Below, piece by piece: positions 1-9,316 of a stretch of DNA of 64,000 nt; positions within the stretch are counted from its first letter, which is position 1, and every line of letters begins with the position of its first letter. The position numbers and the translations under genes are program-made. The notes under the pieces were generated by a model. That model made no database searches. It saw only the letters and a program-made list of their open reading frames with translations, and was not told the DNA's origin. The stretch lies in assembly GCF_026914285.1 (NCBI RefSeq), contig NZ_CP113864.1, positions 1,767,001 through 1,831,000 on the forward strand, given 5' to 3'. This DNA is from Caldicellulosiruptor naganoensis (lineage in GTDB: Bacteria; Bacillota; Thermoanaerobacteria; Caldicellulosiruptorales; Caldicellulosiruptoraceae).

Positions 1-469
1 ATGCTGTATCCATCCATTTTAACATTTTCTCAATTGCAAGTTTTGTCTCACCGTAAGGGTTTGTCGGCTCAGTTTTGTCTGTCTCAAGTATAGGAATGTT
101 TTCTGGCTCTCCATATACTGCTGCTGTTGATGAGAATACAAGTTTTTTAACGTTGTGCTTTATCATTGTATCTACCAGATTGAGTGTGCCATAGACATTG
201 TTATAGTAATACTTTATTGGATTTTGTACACTTTCACCAACCAAGGAGGATGCTGCAAAATGAATGACTGCTGAGATCTCATTTTCTGAAAAGACTTTAT
301 CTAAAAACTCCTTGTCTTTCAAATCACCCTTGCAGAACTTTCCACCAAGTACCGCTTTCGAATGACCCTTTTCGAGATTGTCAATTACAACAACGTCATA
401 CCCTCTTTCAAGCAAAAGCCAAACCATATGGCTTCCTATATATCCTGCTCCACCTGTAACAAGAATCAT
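1..469 (-). CDS. galE: UDP-glucose 4-epimerase, N-terminal part (runs off left edge)
   Basis: Interconverts UDP-galactose and UDP-glucose in the Leloir pathway, using tightly bound NAD. About 156 N-terminal residues are visible and the reading frame is open to position 1. The protein begins MILVTGGAGYIGSH, the Rossmann GxxGxxG signature of extended short-chain dehydrogenases. An acidic residue at the end of beta-2 (VVVIDNLEKG) and the segment FSSTAAVYGEP, which carries the catalytic-site Ser/Thr region, follow. The catalytic YxxxK is the segment NPYGETKLAIEK near the visible end. It is the third gene of a galT-galK-galE operon and starts 27 bases after the galK stop. The C-terminal substrate-binding half is outside the window. 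Confidence 0.93.
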   Translation of the reverse strand, partial: MILVTGGAGYIGSHMVWLLLERGYDVVVIDNLEKGHSKAVLGGKFCKGDLKDKEFLDKVFSENEISAVIHFAASSLVGESVQNPIKYYYNNVYGTLNLVDTMIKHNVKKLVFSSTAAVYGEPENIPILETDKTEPTNPYGETKLAIEKMLKWMDTA

Positions 470-496
470 CTTAGTCCCAACCTTTCCTTTATTATT

Positions 497-1666
497 TTAA
501 ATTTCTATCTCTCTTGCTCCATCGTCAATGTCAAAGATATAAAAGTCAGGCTTTAAAGAAGTTTTTTGATAATAATTTTCTCCAACCTTTTTTATAAACT
601 CATCAATAGCATCCTTGTGAACAATTGAAACTGTACAGCCGCCAAAGCCAGCACCTGTCATGCGACTGCCAATTACCCCGTTTATCTTGAGAGCTTCTTC
701 AAAAAGTGTGTCAAGCTCAAATCCGGTCACTTCATAGTCATCACGCAAAGATATATGAGAGTCTATCATGAGCTTTCCAAAACTGACAAGGTCGCCTTTT
801 TCTAACACCTCAATCGACTTTAATACCCTGTCATTTTCATAAATAACATGTCTTACCCTTTTCAAGATGGTTTCATCTTCAATTAAGTCTTTATACTTTT
901 CAAATGTGTCTCTATCCAGCTCGCCAAGGCAGGAAATTGTAAGCTTTTTTTGCAACATTTTAAGCCCTTTTTCACACTCTTCTCTTCTTTCATTGTATTT
1001 TGAGCTGGCAAGACTTCTTTTTTTATTTGTATTACTAACAACAATCTTGTAATCACCAAGCTTTAAAGGTACATACTTGTACTCCATAGTCCTTGTGTTT
1101 AAGAAAATTGCATAGTCTTTTTTACCAAGGCTTGATGCAAACTGGTCCATAATTCCACAGTTTACACCAACAAATCTATTTTCAGCTCGTTGGCAAATAA
1201 AACTTAAAGCTACCTTATCAATGGGTTTTTCATTAAAAATCGAATAGATTGCAATACCAGTTGCACACTCAATTGCTGCAGAAGAAGAAAGCCCAGCACC
1301 GTGGGGAACTGTGTCATGAAAGAGCATATCAGCACCACCAACATTATAGCCTGAGTTCATAAGCTCTTTTATAACACCAAGTTGATAATTCCCCCACTTG
1401 ATAGACTTGTAGCTATCTATATTCTCAATATCAGCTTCAACAAGCTCTTTTAAATCTGTTGCATAAAGTCTTATTTTGCTGTCTTGTCTTTTTCTAATCA
1501 AAACGGTTGTGCCCACATTGAGCGCTGCAGGGAAAACATACCCGCCATTGTAGTCTGTGTGCTCGCCGATCAGGTTTACTCTTCCGCTTGAAAAAAAGCA
1601 CCTTATCTTTTCATCTGTTTTACCATAAACCTCTTCGAACACCTTCAAAAGATCTTTGATTTCCAT
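497..1666 (-). CDS. galK: Galactokinase
   Basis: Phosphorylates alpha-D-galactose with ATP to galactose 1-phosphate, the cytoplasmic entry step of the Leloir pathway. The 389 residues match the usual length. The galactokinase signature GRVNLIGEHTDYNGG lies at about residues 29-43, the GHMP ATP-binding loop GAGLSSSAAIE at about 123-133, and the third GHMP motif SRMTGAGFGGC near residue 340. The ATG is preceded by a purine-rich stretch (AAGGAGGC) just inside the end of galT, and only two bases separate the genes, so translation is probably coupled. Confidence 0.97.
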   Translation of the reverse strand: MEIKDLLKVFEEVYGKTDEKIRCFFSSGRVNLIGEHTDYNGGYVFPAALNVGTTVLIRKRQDSKIRLYATDLKELVEADIENIDSYKSIKWGNYQLGVIKELMNSGYNVGGADMLFHDTVPHGAGLSSSAAIECATGIAIYSIFNEKPIDKVALSFICQRAENRFVGVNCGIMDQFASSLGKKDYAIFLNTRTMEYKYVPLKLGDYKIVVSNTNKKRSLASSKYNERREECEKGLKMLQKKLTISCLGELDRDTFEKYKDLIEDETILKRVRHVIYENDRVLKSIEVLEKGDLVSFGKLMIDSHISLRDDYEVTGFELDTLFEEALKINGVIGSRMTGAGFGGCTVSIVHKDAIDEFIKKVGENYYQKTSLKPDFYIFDIDDGAREIEI

Positions 1667-1668
1667 TT

Positions 1669-2655
1669 TTATTTGCCTCCTTGCAACTTGTCCAAAAATC
1701 TCTTATACGCCTGTCTTAACTCTTCTGCCTTTTCTTCGGGAGATGTTGTATTGCACGGCGCCCATGCACCTGTCTCGCTTGATGCATTGAACTTTTGTTT
1801 GTCTTTTGAACGCATCGGCGGATAAAATTCAACGTGAAAATGATAGAAGCTTGAATAGTCCTTGTCGACATTTACAGGTAGCTGATGAAAACACATCATA
1901 TACGGAAATTGATAGTCAAACAAGCTGTCAAGTGTGCCTGTAGTTTCTTTCAAAATCTTTGCAAAACTGTTCTTTTCATCATCTGTAAATTCTGATATTG
2001 TTCCAACATGGCGTTTTGGTGAGATAAACACACCATATGGATACTCTGTAAAGAAAGGAAGATATGTCACAAAGTGTTCATTTTCGATTATTATTCTTTT
2101 TTTAAATTTCATCTCTTCTTTGTCAATTCTACAAATTAGACACTCGTTGTAAGAATTATAGTGCATCTCAGCACTTTCAAGTTCACGTAAAATCTTTAGT
2201 GGAATCCATGAATAACCATATATTTGTCCATGTGGATGTGGCATTGTAACACCCACAATCTCGCCTCTGTTTTCAAAGATGAATATAAACTTTATATTTG
2301 GATCTTTTCTCAAGGCTTCAAACCTTTCTACCCACAGGTCTACAAGCTTTCGAATATGCTGAACGTTCAGCTCAGGTAATGTTATTGTATGATTTGGTGA
2401 GTACAAAATGACCTCACACTTTCCATAAGCAGGAGCCACTTTATAAAAACTGGTTGCCACAGGATCAGGTTCTGGTGGATTTTGCATAAGTGCCGGAAAA
2501 TCATTGTCATACTCTAAAACGTCGTAAGTTTCTGGTACTCTGCCAGAACCAGGGCAAAAAGGACACCAGTCTTTCGGCATTTGAGGTCTTTCTTGCCTGT
2601 GTGATGCAATCATTACCCAGTCGCGTAAAAGTGGGTTCCACCTTAGTTCTGCCAT
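1669..2655 (-). CDS. galT: Galactose-1-phosphate uridylyltransferase
   Basis: Transfers UMP from UDP-glucose to galactose 1-phosphate. The 328 residues fit GalT type 1. The active-site segment is MPHPHGQIYGYSWIP (His-Pro-His, with the second His as nucleophile). A Cys-x2-Cys pair (WCPFCPG) near residue 31 with a later His is the usual zinc site, and CLICR lies near residue 165. The start ATG follows GGGGGAG at good spacing. It is the first gene of the galT-galK-galE operon. The AraC-type regulator gene upstream is separated from it by a terminator hairpin, so galT should have its own promoter in the roughly 60 bases before the start. I see no strong -35/-10 pair there. Confidence 0.96.
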   Translation of the reverse strand: MAELRWNPLLRDWVMIASHRQERPQMPKDWCPFCPGSGRVPETYDVLEYDNDFPALMQNPPEPDPVATSFYKVAPAYGKCEVILYSPNHTITLPELNVQHIRKLVDLWVERFEALRKDPNIKFIFIFENRGEIVGVTMPHPHGQIYGYSWIPLKILRELESAEMHYNSYNECLICRIDKEEMKFKKRIIIENEHFVTYLPFFTEYPYGVFISPKRHVGTISEFTDDEKNSFAKILKETTGTLDSLFDYQFPYMMCFHQLPVNVDKDYSSFYHFHVEFYPPMRSKDKQKFNASSETGAWAPCNTTSPEEKAEELRQAYKRFLDKLQGGK

Positions 2656-2713
2656 TTTTTCTCCCCCATGTTTTTAAATTATTTTTTAGCTTTTTCCTAA
2701 TTTTCATTCTGAT

Positions 2714-2748
2714 AAAAAAGAAGTGCAATTTAAATGCACTTCTTTTTT
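2714..2748 (-). terminator. Intrinsic terminator after the AraC-type regulator
   Basis: The arms 2714-2727 and 2735-2748 are an almost perfect inverted repeat (core GAAGTGCA / TGCACTTC) with A/T tracts on both sides. On the minus strand a T run follows the stem. It overlaps the stop codon region of the regulator gene and separates that gene from galT. The symmetry means it could act in both directions. Confidence 0.8.
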
Positions 2749-3622
2749 ATGTATTAGCATTTTTTTTAGATATATCGTAAATATATTTATCCTTTTTGTA
2801 ATTCAACGGCGACACTCCAAATTTTCTTTTAAAAAGTCTGCTAAAGTAATTCTGGTCTTCTATCCCCACCATTTTTGAAATCTCTCCGATTGACAGGTCT
2901 GTGGTTTCAATAAGCTCTTTTGACTTTTTCAGTCTTATATTTATAAGATATTCTTTAAAGGTTATTCCAAGTTGTTTTTTGAAAAGATAGCTCAAGTATG
3001 TTGGCGACAGATAAACCATCTTTGCCAAATCTTCTAAGGTTATATCTTCCATATAATGATTTTTAATGTACTCTATTATCTTTTCAATTGATGAAAGAGA
3101 AGATATCCTAATCATCTCTGAATCTATGATGTACTTTGCAACAATGTGCATCATGTCAAGCACACTCTGGAGTTTTTCATGGTCTATATGAGTAAGGTTA
3201 AAAAAGCCCCTCCTTGCTGCTTCAATGTCAAGTGGCTGGTCTTTTATCTTTTCAAAAACTTCCTGCCACATTTTTTCAGTTGGGGGCTCTAACAAAATCT
3301 GTCCTATAAAAAGTGCTCCAATGTAGCTATTGTTGAAAAAAAGAGGTATTACAGCTTCAACAAGTCCCATGTGGCATCTGTAAACATGTACACCTTTTTT
3401 CTTTTGAGCAGTTTGTGCACCGGCCAGATCAGAATTTCGGCATGCTTCACCATTCTGGTAATACTTCTTCATTAACATACAAAACTCACATGTGCCCTTT
3501 TTTTTGTTCTCAACCCATTGATTGTCAGCTGTTAAGAAATTTGCTGAAATTCCAGTAATGTAAGAAAAGTTGTCCAAAACCGAAATCAAATTGTCGTATT
3601 TGATAATCTCTTTAAAATCCAT
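2747..3622 (-). CDS. AraC-family regulator with N-terminal PocR sensory domain
   Basis: The 291-residue transcription factor has a PocR-type ligand-binding domain (about residues 10-165) and two AraC helix-turn-helix units (about 185-285). The PocR part contains Cys-rich elements (GTCEFCMLMKKYYQNGEACR and a later YRCHMGL), as in PocR proteins that bind small ligands or a metal. The C-terminal part has the AraC signature with LSIGEISKMVGIEDQNYFSR and LFKRKFGVSPLNYKK. It sits upstream of galT in the same direction, separated by a terminator. Control of the gal operon is therefore possible but only inferred from position. It could instead belong with the DUF523 gene, 24 bases upstream. Confidence 0.9.
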   Translation of the reverse strand: MDFKEIIKYDNLISVLDNFSYITGISANFLTADNQWVENKKKGTCEFCMLMKKYYQNGEACRNSDLAGAQTAQKKKGVHVYRCHMGLVEAVIPLFFNNSYIGALFIGQILLEPPTEKMWQEVFEKIKDQPLDIEAARRGFFNLTHIDHEKLQSVLDMMHIVAKYIIDSEMIRISSLSSIEKIIEYIKNHYMEDITLEDLAKMVYLSPTYLSYLFKKQLGITFKEYLINIRLKKSKELIETTDLSIGEISKMVGIEDQNYFSRLFKRKFGVSPLNYKKDKYIYDISKKNANT

Positions 3623-3646
3623 ATCAATTTAACACCCTTTATTATT

Positions 3647-4063
3647 TTAGTCAATACAAACAATCTCAATACCATTCTCTCCTAAAATTTTTGCAGTAAT
3701 TCCTATACCATCTACAAGCTTTTTTGAAAAACTACCATCATAAACCTTGCCAAAGCCACAGGAAGGACTTTTGGACTTTAAAAATGCAATGTCTGCACCA
3801 AAAAACCTTGCTACTTTTAATGTTTCTATAGCACCTCTATAAAAATTATCGGTAAGGTCTCGGCCTTGTATATCAAATACTCTACCATCTTTAATTTCAC
3901 AAGGGTTTCTGGGGGTTGGAAGACCACCAAGCTGCTCCGGGCAGACAGGTATCAAAATATACTCTTTTTTGAGTCTCTCTACTATCTCACTTCTCAAGTT
4001 ATTTGTTCCATCATATTTCGTATTAAGCCCTATAAGACAGCTACTTATAAGTGCAAATTTCAT
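3647..4063 (-). CDS. DUF523 family protein
   Basis: A 138-residue member of the DUF523 family, function unknown. Conserved Cys residues are visible in the N-terminal SSCLIG, in VCPEQLGGLPTPR near residue 40, and in KSKSPSCGFGKVYDG near residue 100, the pattern expected for a metal or Fe-S site. The length is typical. Its start overlaps the engB stop by four bases, so the genes are translationally coupled. No link to EngB function is known to me. Confidence 0.9.
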   Translation of the reverse strand: MKFALISSCLIGLNTKYDGTNNLRSEIVERLKKEYILIPVCPEQLGGLPTPRNPCEIKDGRVFDIQGRDLTDNFYRGAIETLKVARFFGADIAFLKSKSPSCGFGKVYDGSFSKKLVDGIGITAKILGENGIEIVCID

Positions 4064-4674
4064 TTTTTCCCCTTCTCTTTTAAAATTGCCTCTTCCATAA
4101 ATTTTACAATACTGTATTGAATCTGCTTTGCACCCATGCCTGTTTTTGCAGAAAATTGATAGAATAGATCCTTTTCGATTCCAAGTTCTTTCGAAATAAG
4201 TTCTGTATTCTTTGTAAGTTCATTATTAGAAAGTTTATCGCATTTTGTCAAGACAATCATAATAGGAATCTCTTTCTTGTCAAAAAAGCTAAGCATAATT
4301 TTGTCATCTTCTGTTGGAAGATGTCTTGAATCAAGCAGCAAAACCGCAAGTTTTAGCTCTTCTCTTTCTAAAAGATACTCTTCTATCATATCCTTCCATC
4401 TTTTCTTTTCTTCTTTTGAAACTTGAGCATAACCATATCCGGGAAGGTCAACAACTCTGAACTTGTTATCAATGTTGAAAAAGTTTATTGTACAAGTCTT
4501 GCCCGGTGTTGAGCCAACCCTTGCTAATTTGTCCTTGAAGATTGTGTTAATAAATGAAGACTTTCCAACATTTGATCTTCCACATATACACATTTCGGGC
4601 ATCTTTATAGGTGGATAGTCATCCTTTTTGACAGCAATTTTCTCAAGCCGTGCATTTGATAGGTTTATTTTCAA
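4060..4674 (-). CDS. engB: Ribosome biogenesis GTPase EngB/YsxC
   Basis: TrmE-Era-EngA-EngB-Septin family GTPase needed for maturation of the large ribosomal subunit. The 204 residues contain P-loop GRSNVGKSSFINTI (about 33-46), G2 threonine in GKTCTINFF, G3 DLPGYGYA, G4 LTKCDKL and G5 SAKTGMG. It follows lon by 18 bases in the same direction, and the lon-engB order is common in Firmicutes. Confidence 0.96.
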   Translation of the reverse strand: MKINLSNARLEKIAVKKDDYPPIKMPEMCICGRSNVGKSSFINTIFKDKLARVGSTPGKTCTINFFNIDNKFRVVDLPGYGYAQVSKEEKKRWKDMIEEYLLEREELKLAVLLLDSRHLPTEDDKIMLSFFDKKEIPIMIVLTKCDKLSNNELTKNTELISKELGIEKDLFYQFSAKTGMGAKQIQYSIVKFMEEAILKEKGKK

Positions 4675-4692
4675 ATCCTCTTTTAACCCCCT

Positions 4693-7014
4693 TTACTTCT
4701 TTATTGCAATTTTAAACACCTCATCAATTGTCTTGACAAAAATAAAGTTCATATCTTTTTTAACATAATCCTCCAGTTCATCTACATCCTTTTTGTTCTC
4801 ATAAGGTAAAACCACATTTTTTATTCCGACTCTTTTTGCAGCCAGTACTTTCTCTTTCACACCGCCAATTGGCAAAATCCTCCCACTTAAAGTAATCTCT
4901 CCTGTCATCGCGATGTCATGCCTTACAGGTTTTTTAGAAAGAGCTGAGACCATTGCGGTTGCCATAGTAACTCCAGCAGATGGTCCATCTTTCGGTATAG
5001 CACCTTCTGGTACATGAATATGAATATCACACTCTTTATAGAAATTCTCATCTATTTCAAGATCTTTAGCTCGTGCACGGATGATACTAACTGCTGCCTT
5101 TGCCGACTCTTTCATGACATCACCAAGCTGACCGGTAAGCTCAAGTTTACCGTTTCCTGGCATAACGAGTGCCTCAACAGAGAGTGTCTCCCCGCCAAAA
5201 GGTGTCCATGCAAGGCCTGTTACAATTCCTATTCTGTCTTCTTCAATTAGTTCATCTCTTCTATATTTCCTCACACCCAGATATTTCTCCAAGTTCTTTG
5301 GGGTAACCCTAACCATTTTTTTGTTCTCTTCCAAAATCTCTTTTGCAACACGCCTGCAAAGCCTTGCAATCTCTCTTTCTAAGTTTCTAACACCTGACTC
5401 TCTTGTATAGAATGATATTATATCACGAATTACAGCTTCATCATATCTAATTTGAGACTTCTTAAGTCCATTTTGCTCTATCTGCTTAGGGAACAAATAT
5501 CTTTTTGCAATCTCCACCTTCTCCTCTTCAGTATAACCTGTAATTTCAATGACTTCAAGCCTGTCAAGAAGAGGCCTTGGGATTGTCTCAAGTGTGTTTG
5601 CTGTTGCAATAAACATCACTTCTGACAAATCAAACGGAATTTCAATATAATGGTCACGGAATGCATAGTTTTGCTCACTGTCAAGCACCTCCAAAAGGGC
5701 AGATGCAGGGTCACCTCTAAAATCGTGTGACATCTTGTCAATTTCATCTAAAAGTATAAGCGGATTTTTTGTCTTTGCCTGCCGAAGAGCATAGATAATT
5801 CTCCCTGGCATAGCCCCAACATATGTCTTTCTGTGTCCACGAATTTCTGCCTCATCCCTAAGACCACCAAGAGAGATTCGCACATAATTTCTATTTAAGG
5901 CTCTTGCAATTGATTTTGCAATAGATGTCTTACCTACACCGGGTGGCCCAACTAAGCACAAAATAGGACCTTTTAAGTTGTTTTTTAATTTCCTCACCGC
6001 GATATATTCAAGAATCCTTTCTTTTACCTTTATTAAACCATAGTGATCCTCATCTAAAACCTTTTTTACCACGTTTATATCAATCTTTTCTTCACTTTTT
6101 ACATTCCACGGAAGGTCAATAATCCATTCTAAATATGTTCGAATCACACCAACCTCAGGTGAATTTGGAGGAAGTTTTTCAAGTCTATCTATTTCCTTTA
6201 AAACTTTTTGCAAACCTTCATTAGTAAGACCCAATTTTTTTACCTGCTCTCTGTACTCTTGAGCTTCTGAAAAAAGGCTGTCCTTTTCACCAAGTTCGCT
6301 CTGGATTGCTTTGAGCTGCTCTCTCAAGTAATATTCTTTTTGCATCTTGTCAATCTGTTTTTTAACCTTGAGGGTAATTTTTCTCTCTATTTCAATTATT
6401 TCTTTTTCTTTTAACATGAGCTCATATAGCTTTGTGAGCCTTTCTTTTAGGTCTACTTGTTCTAAAAGTAGCTGCTTGTCTTCAAGCTTGACAATAACAT
6501 TTGCTGCAATAACATCAGCAAGCTGTCCAGGATTTTGAATTGTGGTAACAGATAAAATAGCATCAGGTGGAATTCTACTTGTTAGCCTTGCATACTCTTC
6601 AAATGCAGAAACTACGTTTCTTATAAGTGCTTCTAATTCAGGGTCGTCTAAATTACCATCGTTTTCTTTGTATTCTTCAACCTCTACCAAAAAGTATGGA
6701 TCAACAGAAACGTAATCTATTACCTTTGCCCTGCTAAGCCCTTCTACCAAAATTCTTGAAGTTTCGCTCGGAAGCCTCAGCATCTGTCTGATCTTTGCAA
6801 CCGTTCCAAACTGATATAAATCATCAGGTGTTGGTTCTTCCTGTTTTGGATCTTTTTGGGCCAAAAGCAAAACTTGCTGGTCGCTGTTCATAGCTTCTTC
6901 TAATGCTTTTAGTGAGATCTGCCTTCCTACATCAAAGTGAAGCATCATGTATGGAAATACCACAAGTCCCCGCAATGGTATAACCGGTATAGTTTTTTTG
7001 CTTATTGTTTCCAT
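4693..7014 (-). CDS. lon: ATP-dependent protease Lon
   Basis: Cytoplasmic AAA+ serine protease degrading misfolded and regulatory proteins. The 773 residues run in order: LonA N-terminal substrate domain (about 1-200), coiled coil (200-270), AAA+ module with Walker [14 protein letters not shown] near 355 and Walker B ILLDEIDK near 418, then the protease domain. The catalytic dyad is Ser679 in [11 protein letters not shown] and Lys722 in [12 protein letters not shown] (numbering counted back from the C-terminus). The start ATG is preceded by GGAGGCAGAG. It is divergent from glpP, with an 83-base shared intergenic region. Confidence 0.97.
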   Translation of the reverse strand: METISKKTIPVIPLRGLVVFPYMMLHFDVGRQISLKALEEAMNSDQQVLLLAQKDPKQEEPTPDDLYQFGTVAKIRQMLRLPSETSRILVEGLSRAKVIDYVSVDPYFLVEVEEYKENDGNLDDPELEALIRNVVSAFEEYARLTSRIPPDAILSVTTIQNPGQLADVIAANVIVKLEDKQLLLEQVDLKERLTKLYELMLKEKEIIEIERKITLKVKKQIDKMQKEYYLREQLKAIQSELGEKDSLFSEAQEYREQVKKLGLTNEGLQKVLKEIDRLEKLPPNSPEVGVIRTYLEWIIDLPWNVKSEEKIDINVVKKVLDEDHYGLIKVKERILEYIAVRKLKNNLKGPILCLVGPPGVGKTSIAKSIARALNRNYVRISLGGLRDEAEIRGHRKTYVGAMPGRIIYALRQAKTKNPLILLDEIDKMSHDFRGDPASALLEVLDSEQNYAFRDHYIEIPFDLSEVMFIATANTLETIPRPLLDRLEVIEITGYTEEEKVEIAKRYLFPKQIEQNGLKKSQIRYDEAVIRDIISFYTRESGVRNLEREIARLCRRVAKEILEENKKMVRVTPKNLEKYLGVRKYRRDELIEEDRIGIVTGLAWTPFGGETLSVEALVMPGNGKLELTGQLGDVMKESAKAAVSIIRARAKDLEIDENFYKECDIHIHVPEGAIPKDGPSAGVTMATAMVSALSKKPVRHDIAMTGEITLSGRILPIGGVKEKVLAAKRVGIKNVVLPYENKKDVDELEDYVKKDMNFIFVKTIDEVFKIAIKK

Positions 7015-7097
7015 CGAAGTCTCTCTGCCTCCGTTTTTAATTTTTGATTATGAAGTGTATAATTATATTAAAAACTCTAATCAGGAGTTAAATTACA

Positions 7098-7661
7098 ATG
7101 GAAAATCTATTAGATGAACTCATTCAAAATCCTATTATACCAGCTGTAAGAGATAAAGCAATACTTGAATCTGCCTTAAATTCTGAGTGTAGGGTTATTT
7201 TTCTTCTTCACTCTACTATTTTAACCATTAGGGATGAAATTAGTATGATAAAACAAAAAAATAAACTTGTGTTTGTCCATATTGATCTTATAGAAGGGGT
7301 GGGAAAAGACGAAAAAGGGATTGAATTTCTCAAAAGCATTGGTGCTGATGGTATTATATCAACAAGGCAAAACCTAATCAACCATGCCTTTTCACTTTCT
7401 CTGCCTTGTGTACAGAGAATATTTCTTATAGACTCACAATCAATATCTTCAGGACTTAAAATGATAGAAAACTCAAAACCAACGTTTGTTGAAGTGCTAC
7501 CAGGTGTTATACCAAAAGCCATTTATAAACTTTCCCAAAATACTCAAATTCCAATTATTGCGGGTGGAATGATTGAATCAAAAGAAGAAGTAATAGAGGC
7601 ATTGGGTGCCGGAGCTGTTGCAATATCAACAAGCAACAGTAATCTTTTTTCTCTTCTTTAA
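7098..7661 (+). CDS. glpP: Glycerol-3-phosphate-responsive antiterminator GlpP
   Basis: GlpP-family RNA-binding regulator. With glycerol 3-phosphate bound, GlpP proteins allow read-through of terminators in glp mRNA leaders. The 187 residues match the family: N-terminal NPIIPAVRDKAILESAL, the central phosphate-binding elements VHIDLIEGVGKDEKG and GADGIISTRQNLI, and a C-terminal VEVLPGVIPKAI / IIAGGMI segment typical of the TIM-barrel-like fold. The stop codon overlaps by four bases with the end of the convergent DUF1667 gene. A leader terminator stands before the neighbouring GlpA-like gene (10785-10836) and is the obvious candidate target. Confidence 0.93.
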   Translation: MENLLDELIQNPIIPAVRDKAILESALNSECRVIFLLHSTILTIRDEISMIKQKNKLVFVHIDLIEGVGKDEKGIEFLKSIGADGIISTRQNLINHAFSLSLPCVQRIFLIDSQSISSGLKMIENSKPTFVEVLPGVIPKAIYKLSQNTQIPIIAGGMIESKEEVIEALGAGAVAISTSNSNLFSLL

Positions 7662-8023
7662 AAAAAACTTTTTTTTCTCACTTTTCTTGTTGCTATTACA
7701 TCAGCGCCAGTATCTAAAATATTCTTTACAACAACACTACCAACCTCAACTGGTGCTGTAACTTCTACTTTTCTTAGAATTGCCATAGCGTCAAAAAGAA
7801 GTTTCTTTGGTATTGGCTTATTTGTTCTAACAGGCAAAAACTCTAACTCTCCATCTTTCACATGGATGGTTGTTGTGAGAATTCTTTTGGGCTGGGTAAA
7901 CTCATCTTTTGCATACTCAAGCCCACGGGTACATCCATAACCGATATATTTTATTTCATTCCCTTCTTCTTTTTTCTCAATACTGCAGCCTTTTGGGCAC
8001 AAAATACACGTAATTTTCTCCAT
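7658..8023 (-). CDS. DUF1667 domain protein of the glycerol-3-phosphate dehydrogenase cluster
   Basis: This 121-residue protein has four N-terminal cysteines (CILCPKGC and YGCTRG) that probably hold an Fe-S cluster. The family conserved TQPKRILTTTI and PVRTNKPIPKKL segments follow. DUF1667 proteins regularly accompany a GlpA-like dehydrogenase and an NAD(P)/FAD oxidoreductase in anaerobic Firmicutes. That is the arrangement here, where it is the third gene. A role as small electron-transfer subunit is inferred from the cysteines and context. Confidence 0.9.
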   Translation of the reverse strand: MEKITCILCPKGCSIEKKEEGNEIKYIGYGCTRGLEYAKDEFTQPKRILTTTIHVKDGELEFLPVRTNKPIPKKLLFDAMAILRKVEVTAPVEVGSVVVKNILDTGADVIATRKVRKKSFF

Positions 8024-8049
8024 CTACCCTCACATCTCCCTTTTTTTAA

Positions 8050-9315
8050 CTATTTATCATCTTCAAGCTTCAAGATTATATCCTCAGAAAAATCCATCTG
8101 AGATAATATTTTTTCGGACAAGGCGATGCTTTCCATCTCACCAGGTGAAAGGTACTGCTTTTTTATTTTCAAAAGCTTTTTGCCTGAATTTATAAGTAGA
8201 ATTACTTTGTCGTGGTAAACATTGTTAACTCTAAATCTTAAAATTGTAGGTTCCAAAAAGTTCCTGTTCAAGTGCTGTGGTACAACATATCTGATACCAT
8301 CTGATGCTATAATATTTGTTAGTTTTCCTTTTTGAAAAAGTTCTGGATTTTGGCAATAAAGTGCCGCGTACTTACCAGCAGTCTCAGCCTCTAAAGTTAC
8401 ATTATCAACAAGGTCATGGATATGAAGGACATTCCCGCATGCAAATATGCCATTGGCAGTAGTAGAAAATGTGTTATCTACAAATGGTCCACCTGTTCTT
8501 TCATCTATCACTACCCCTGCTTTTTTGCTAAGCTCGTTTTCAGGAATCAGTCCGACAGAAAAAAGTACTGTGTCGCATTCAATAAACCTTTGAGTACCTG
8601 GAATTTCTTTAAAATCGCTGTCAACAACCGATATTGTAACACCTTCAACTCTTTCATTGCCGTGGATTTTTACTACTTTGTGAGAAAGAAGAAGTGGAAT
8701 ACCAAAGTCCTCTAAACACTGGACAATGTTTCTTCTGAGCCCTGTTGAGTATGGCATTATCTCAACAACTGCTTTTACCTCAATTCCCTCTAACGTGAGC
8801 CTTCTTGCCATAATAAGGCCAATGTCCCCTGAGCCAACTATTACTGCCTTTTTGCCAATTTTATACCCTTCGATGTTTATAAACCTCTGAGCTTGTCCTG
8901 CAGTAAAGATCCCTGCCGGGCGTGTACCTGGTATCTGGACTGCACCTCTTGTTCTTTCTCTTGCTCCCATTGCAAGCACAATTGCCTTTGCTTTGAGCTT
9001 TTTAAGACCATGTTTGTTGACAATTGTAACTTCTTTCTCAGGAGTTATATCCATTACATGTGTGTCTGTCAAGTACTCAATGCCATTTTTCTCAACCAAT
9101 TCAATAAACCTTTGAGCATATTCAGGTCCTGTTAGTTCTTCTTTGAAATAATGAAGACCAAAACCGGGGTGAATACACTGATTCAAAATTCCACCTAAAA
9201 AACTATCTCTTTCTATTATCAAAATCCTTTTATCATCTAAGTTTTCAAAACTCTTTAAGGCTGCTGCAAGCCCTGCAGGCCCACCACCTATGACTATTAC
9301 ACTATACTCATGCAT
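8050..9315 (-). CDS. NAD(P)/FAD-dependent oxidoreductase, glycerol-3-phosphate dehydrogenase partner
   Basis: Two-dinucleotide-binding-domain flavoprotein: FAD loop VIVIGGGPAGLAAAL at the N-terminus and an NAD(P) loop AVIVGSGDIGLIMAR near residue 158. A CxxxxG-type segment (GGILNQCIHPGFG) lies near residue 45. The frame stays open to a TTG at 9339, but I choose the ATG at 9315, just after the stop of the upstream gene (9317). AGGTGGGG lies at reasonable distance, giving 421 residues starting MHEYSVIV. It lies between the GlpA-like and DUF1667 genes and probably accepts electrons from glycerol 3-phosphate oxidation. The true acceptor cannot be read from sequence. Confidence 0.9.
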   Translation of the reverse strand: MHEYSVIVIGGGPAGLAAALKSFENLDDKRILIIERDSFLGGILNQCIHPGFGLHYFKEELTGPEYAQRFIELVEKNGIEYLTDTHVMDITPEKEVTIVNKHGLKKLKAKAIVLAMGARERTRGAVQIPGTRPAGIFTAGQAQRFINIEGYKIGKKAVIVGSGDIGLIMARRLTLEGIEVKAVVEIMPYSTGLRRNIVQCLEDFGIPLLLSHKVVKIHGNERVEGVTISVVDSDFKEIPGTQRFIECDTVLFSVGLIPENELSKKAGVVIDERTGGPFVDNTFSTTANGIFACGNVLHIHDLVDNVTLEAETAGKYAALYCQNPELFQKGKLTNIIASDGIRYVVPQHLNRNFLEPTILRFRVNNVYHDKVILLINSGKKLLKIKKQYLSPGEMESIALSEKILSQMDFSEDIILKLEDDK

Positions 9316-9316
9316 A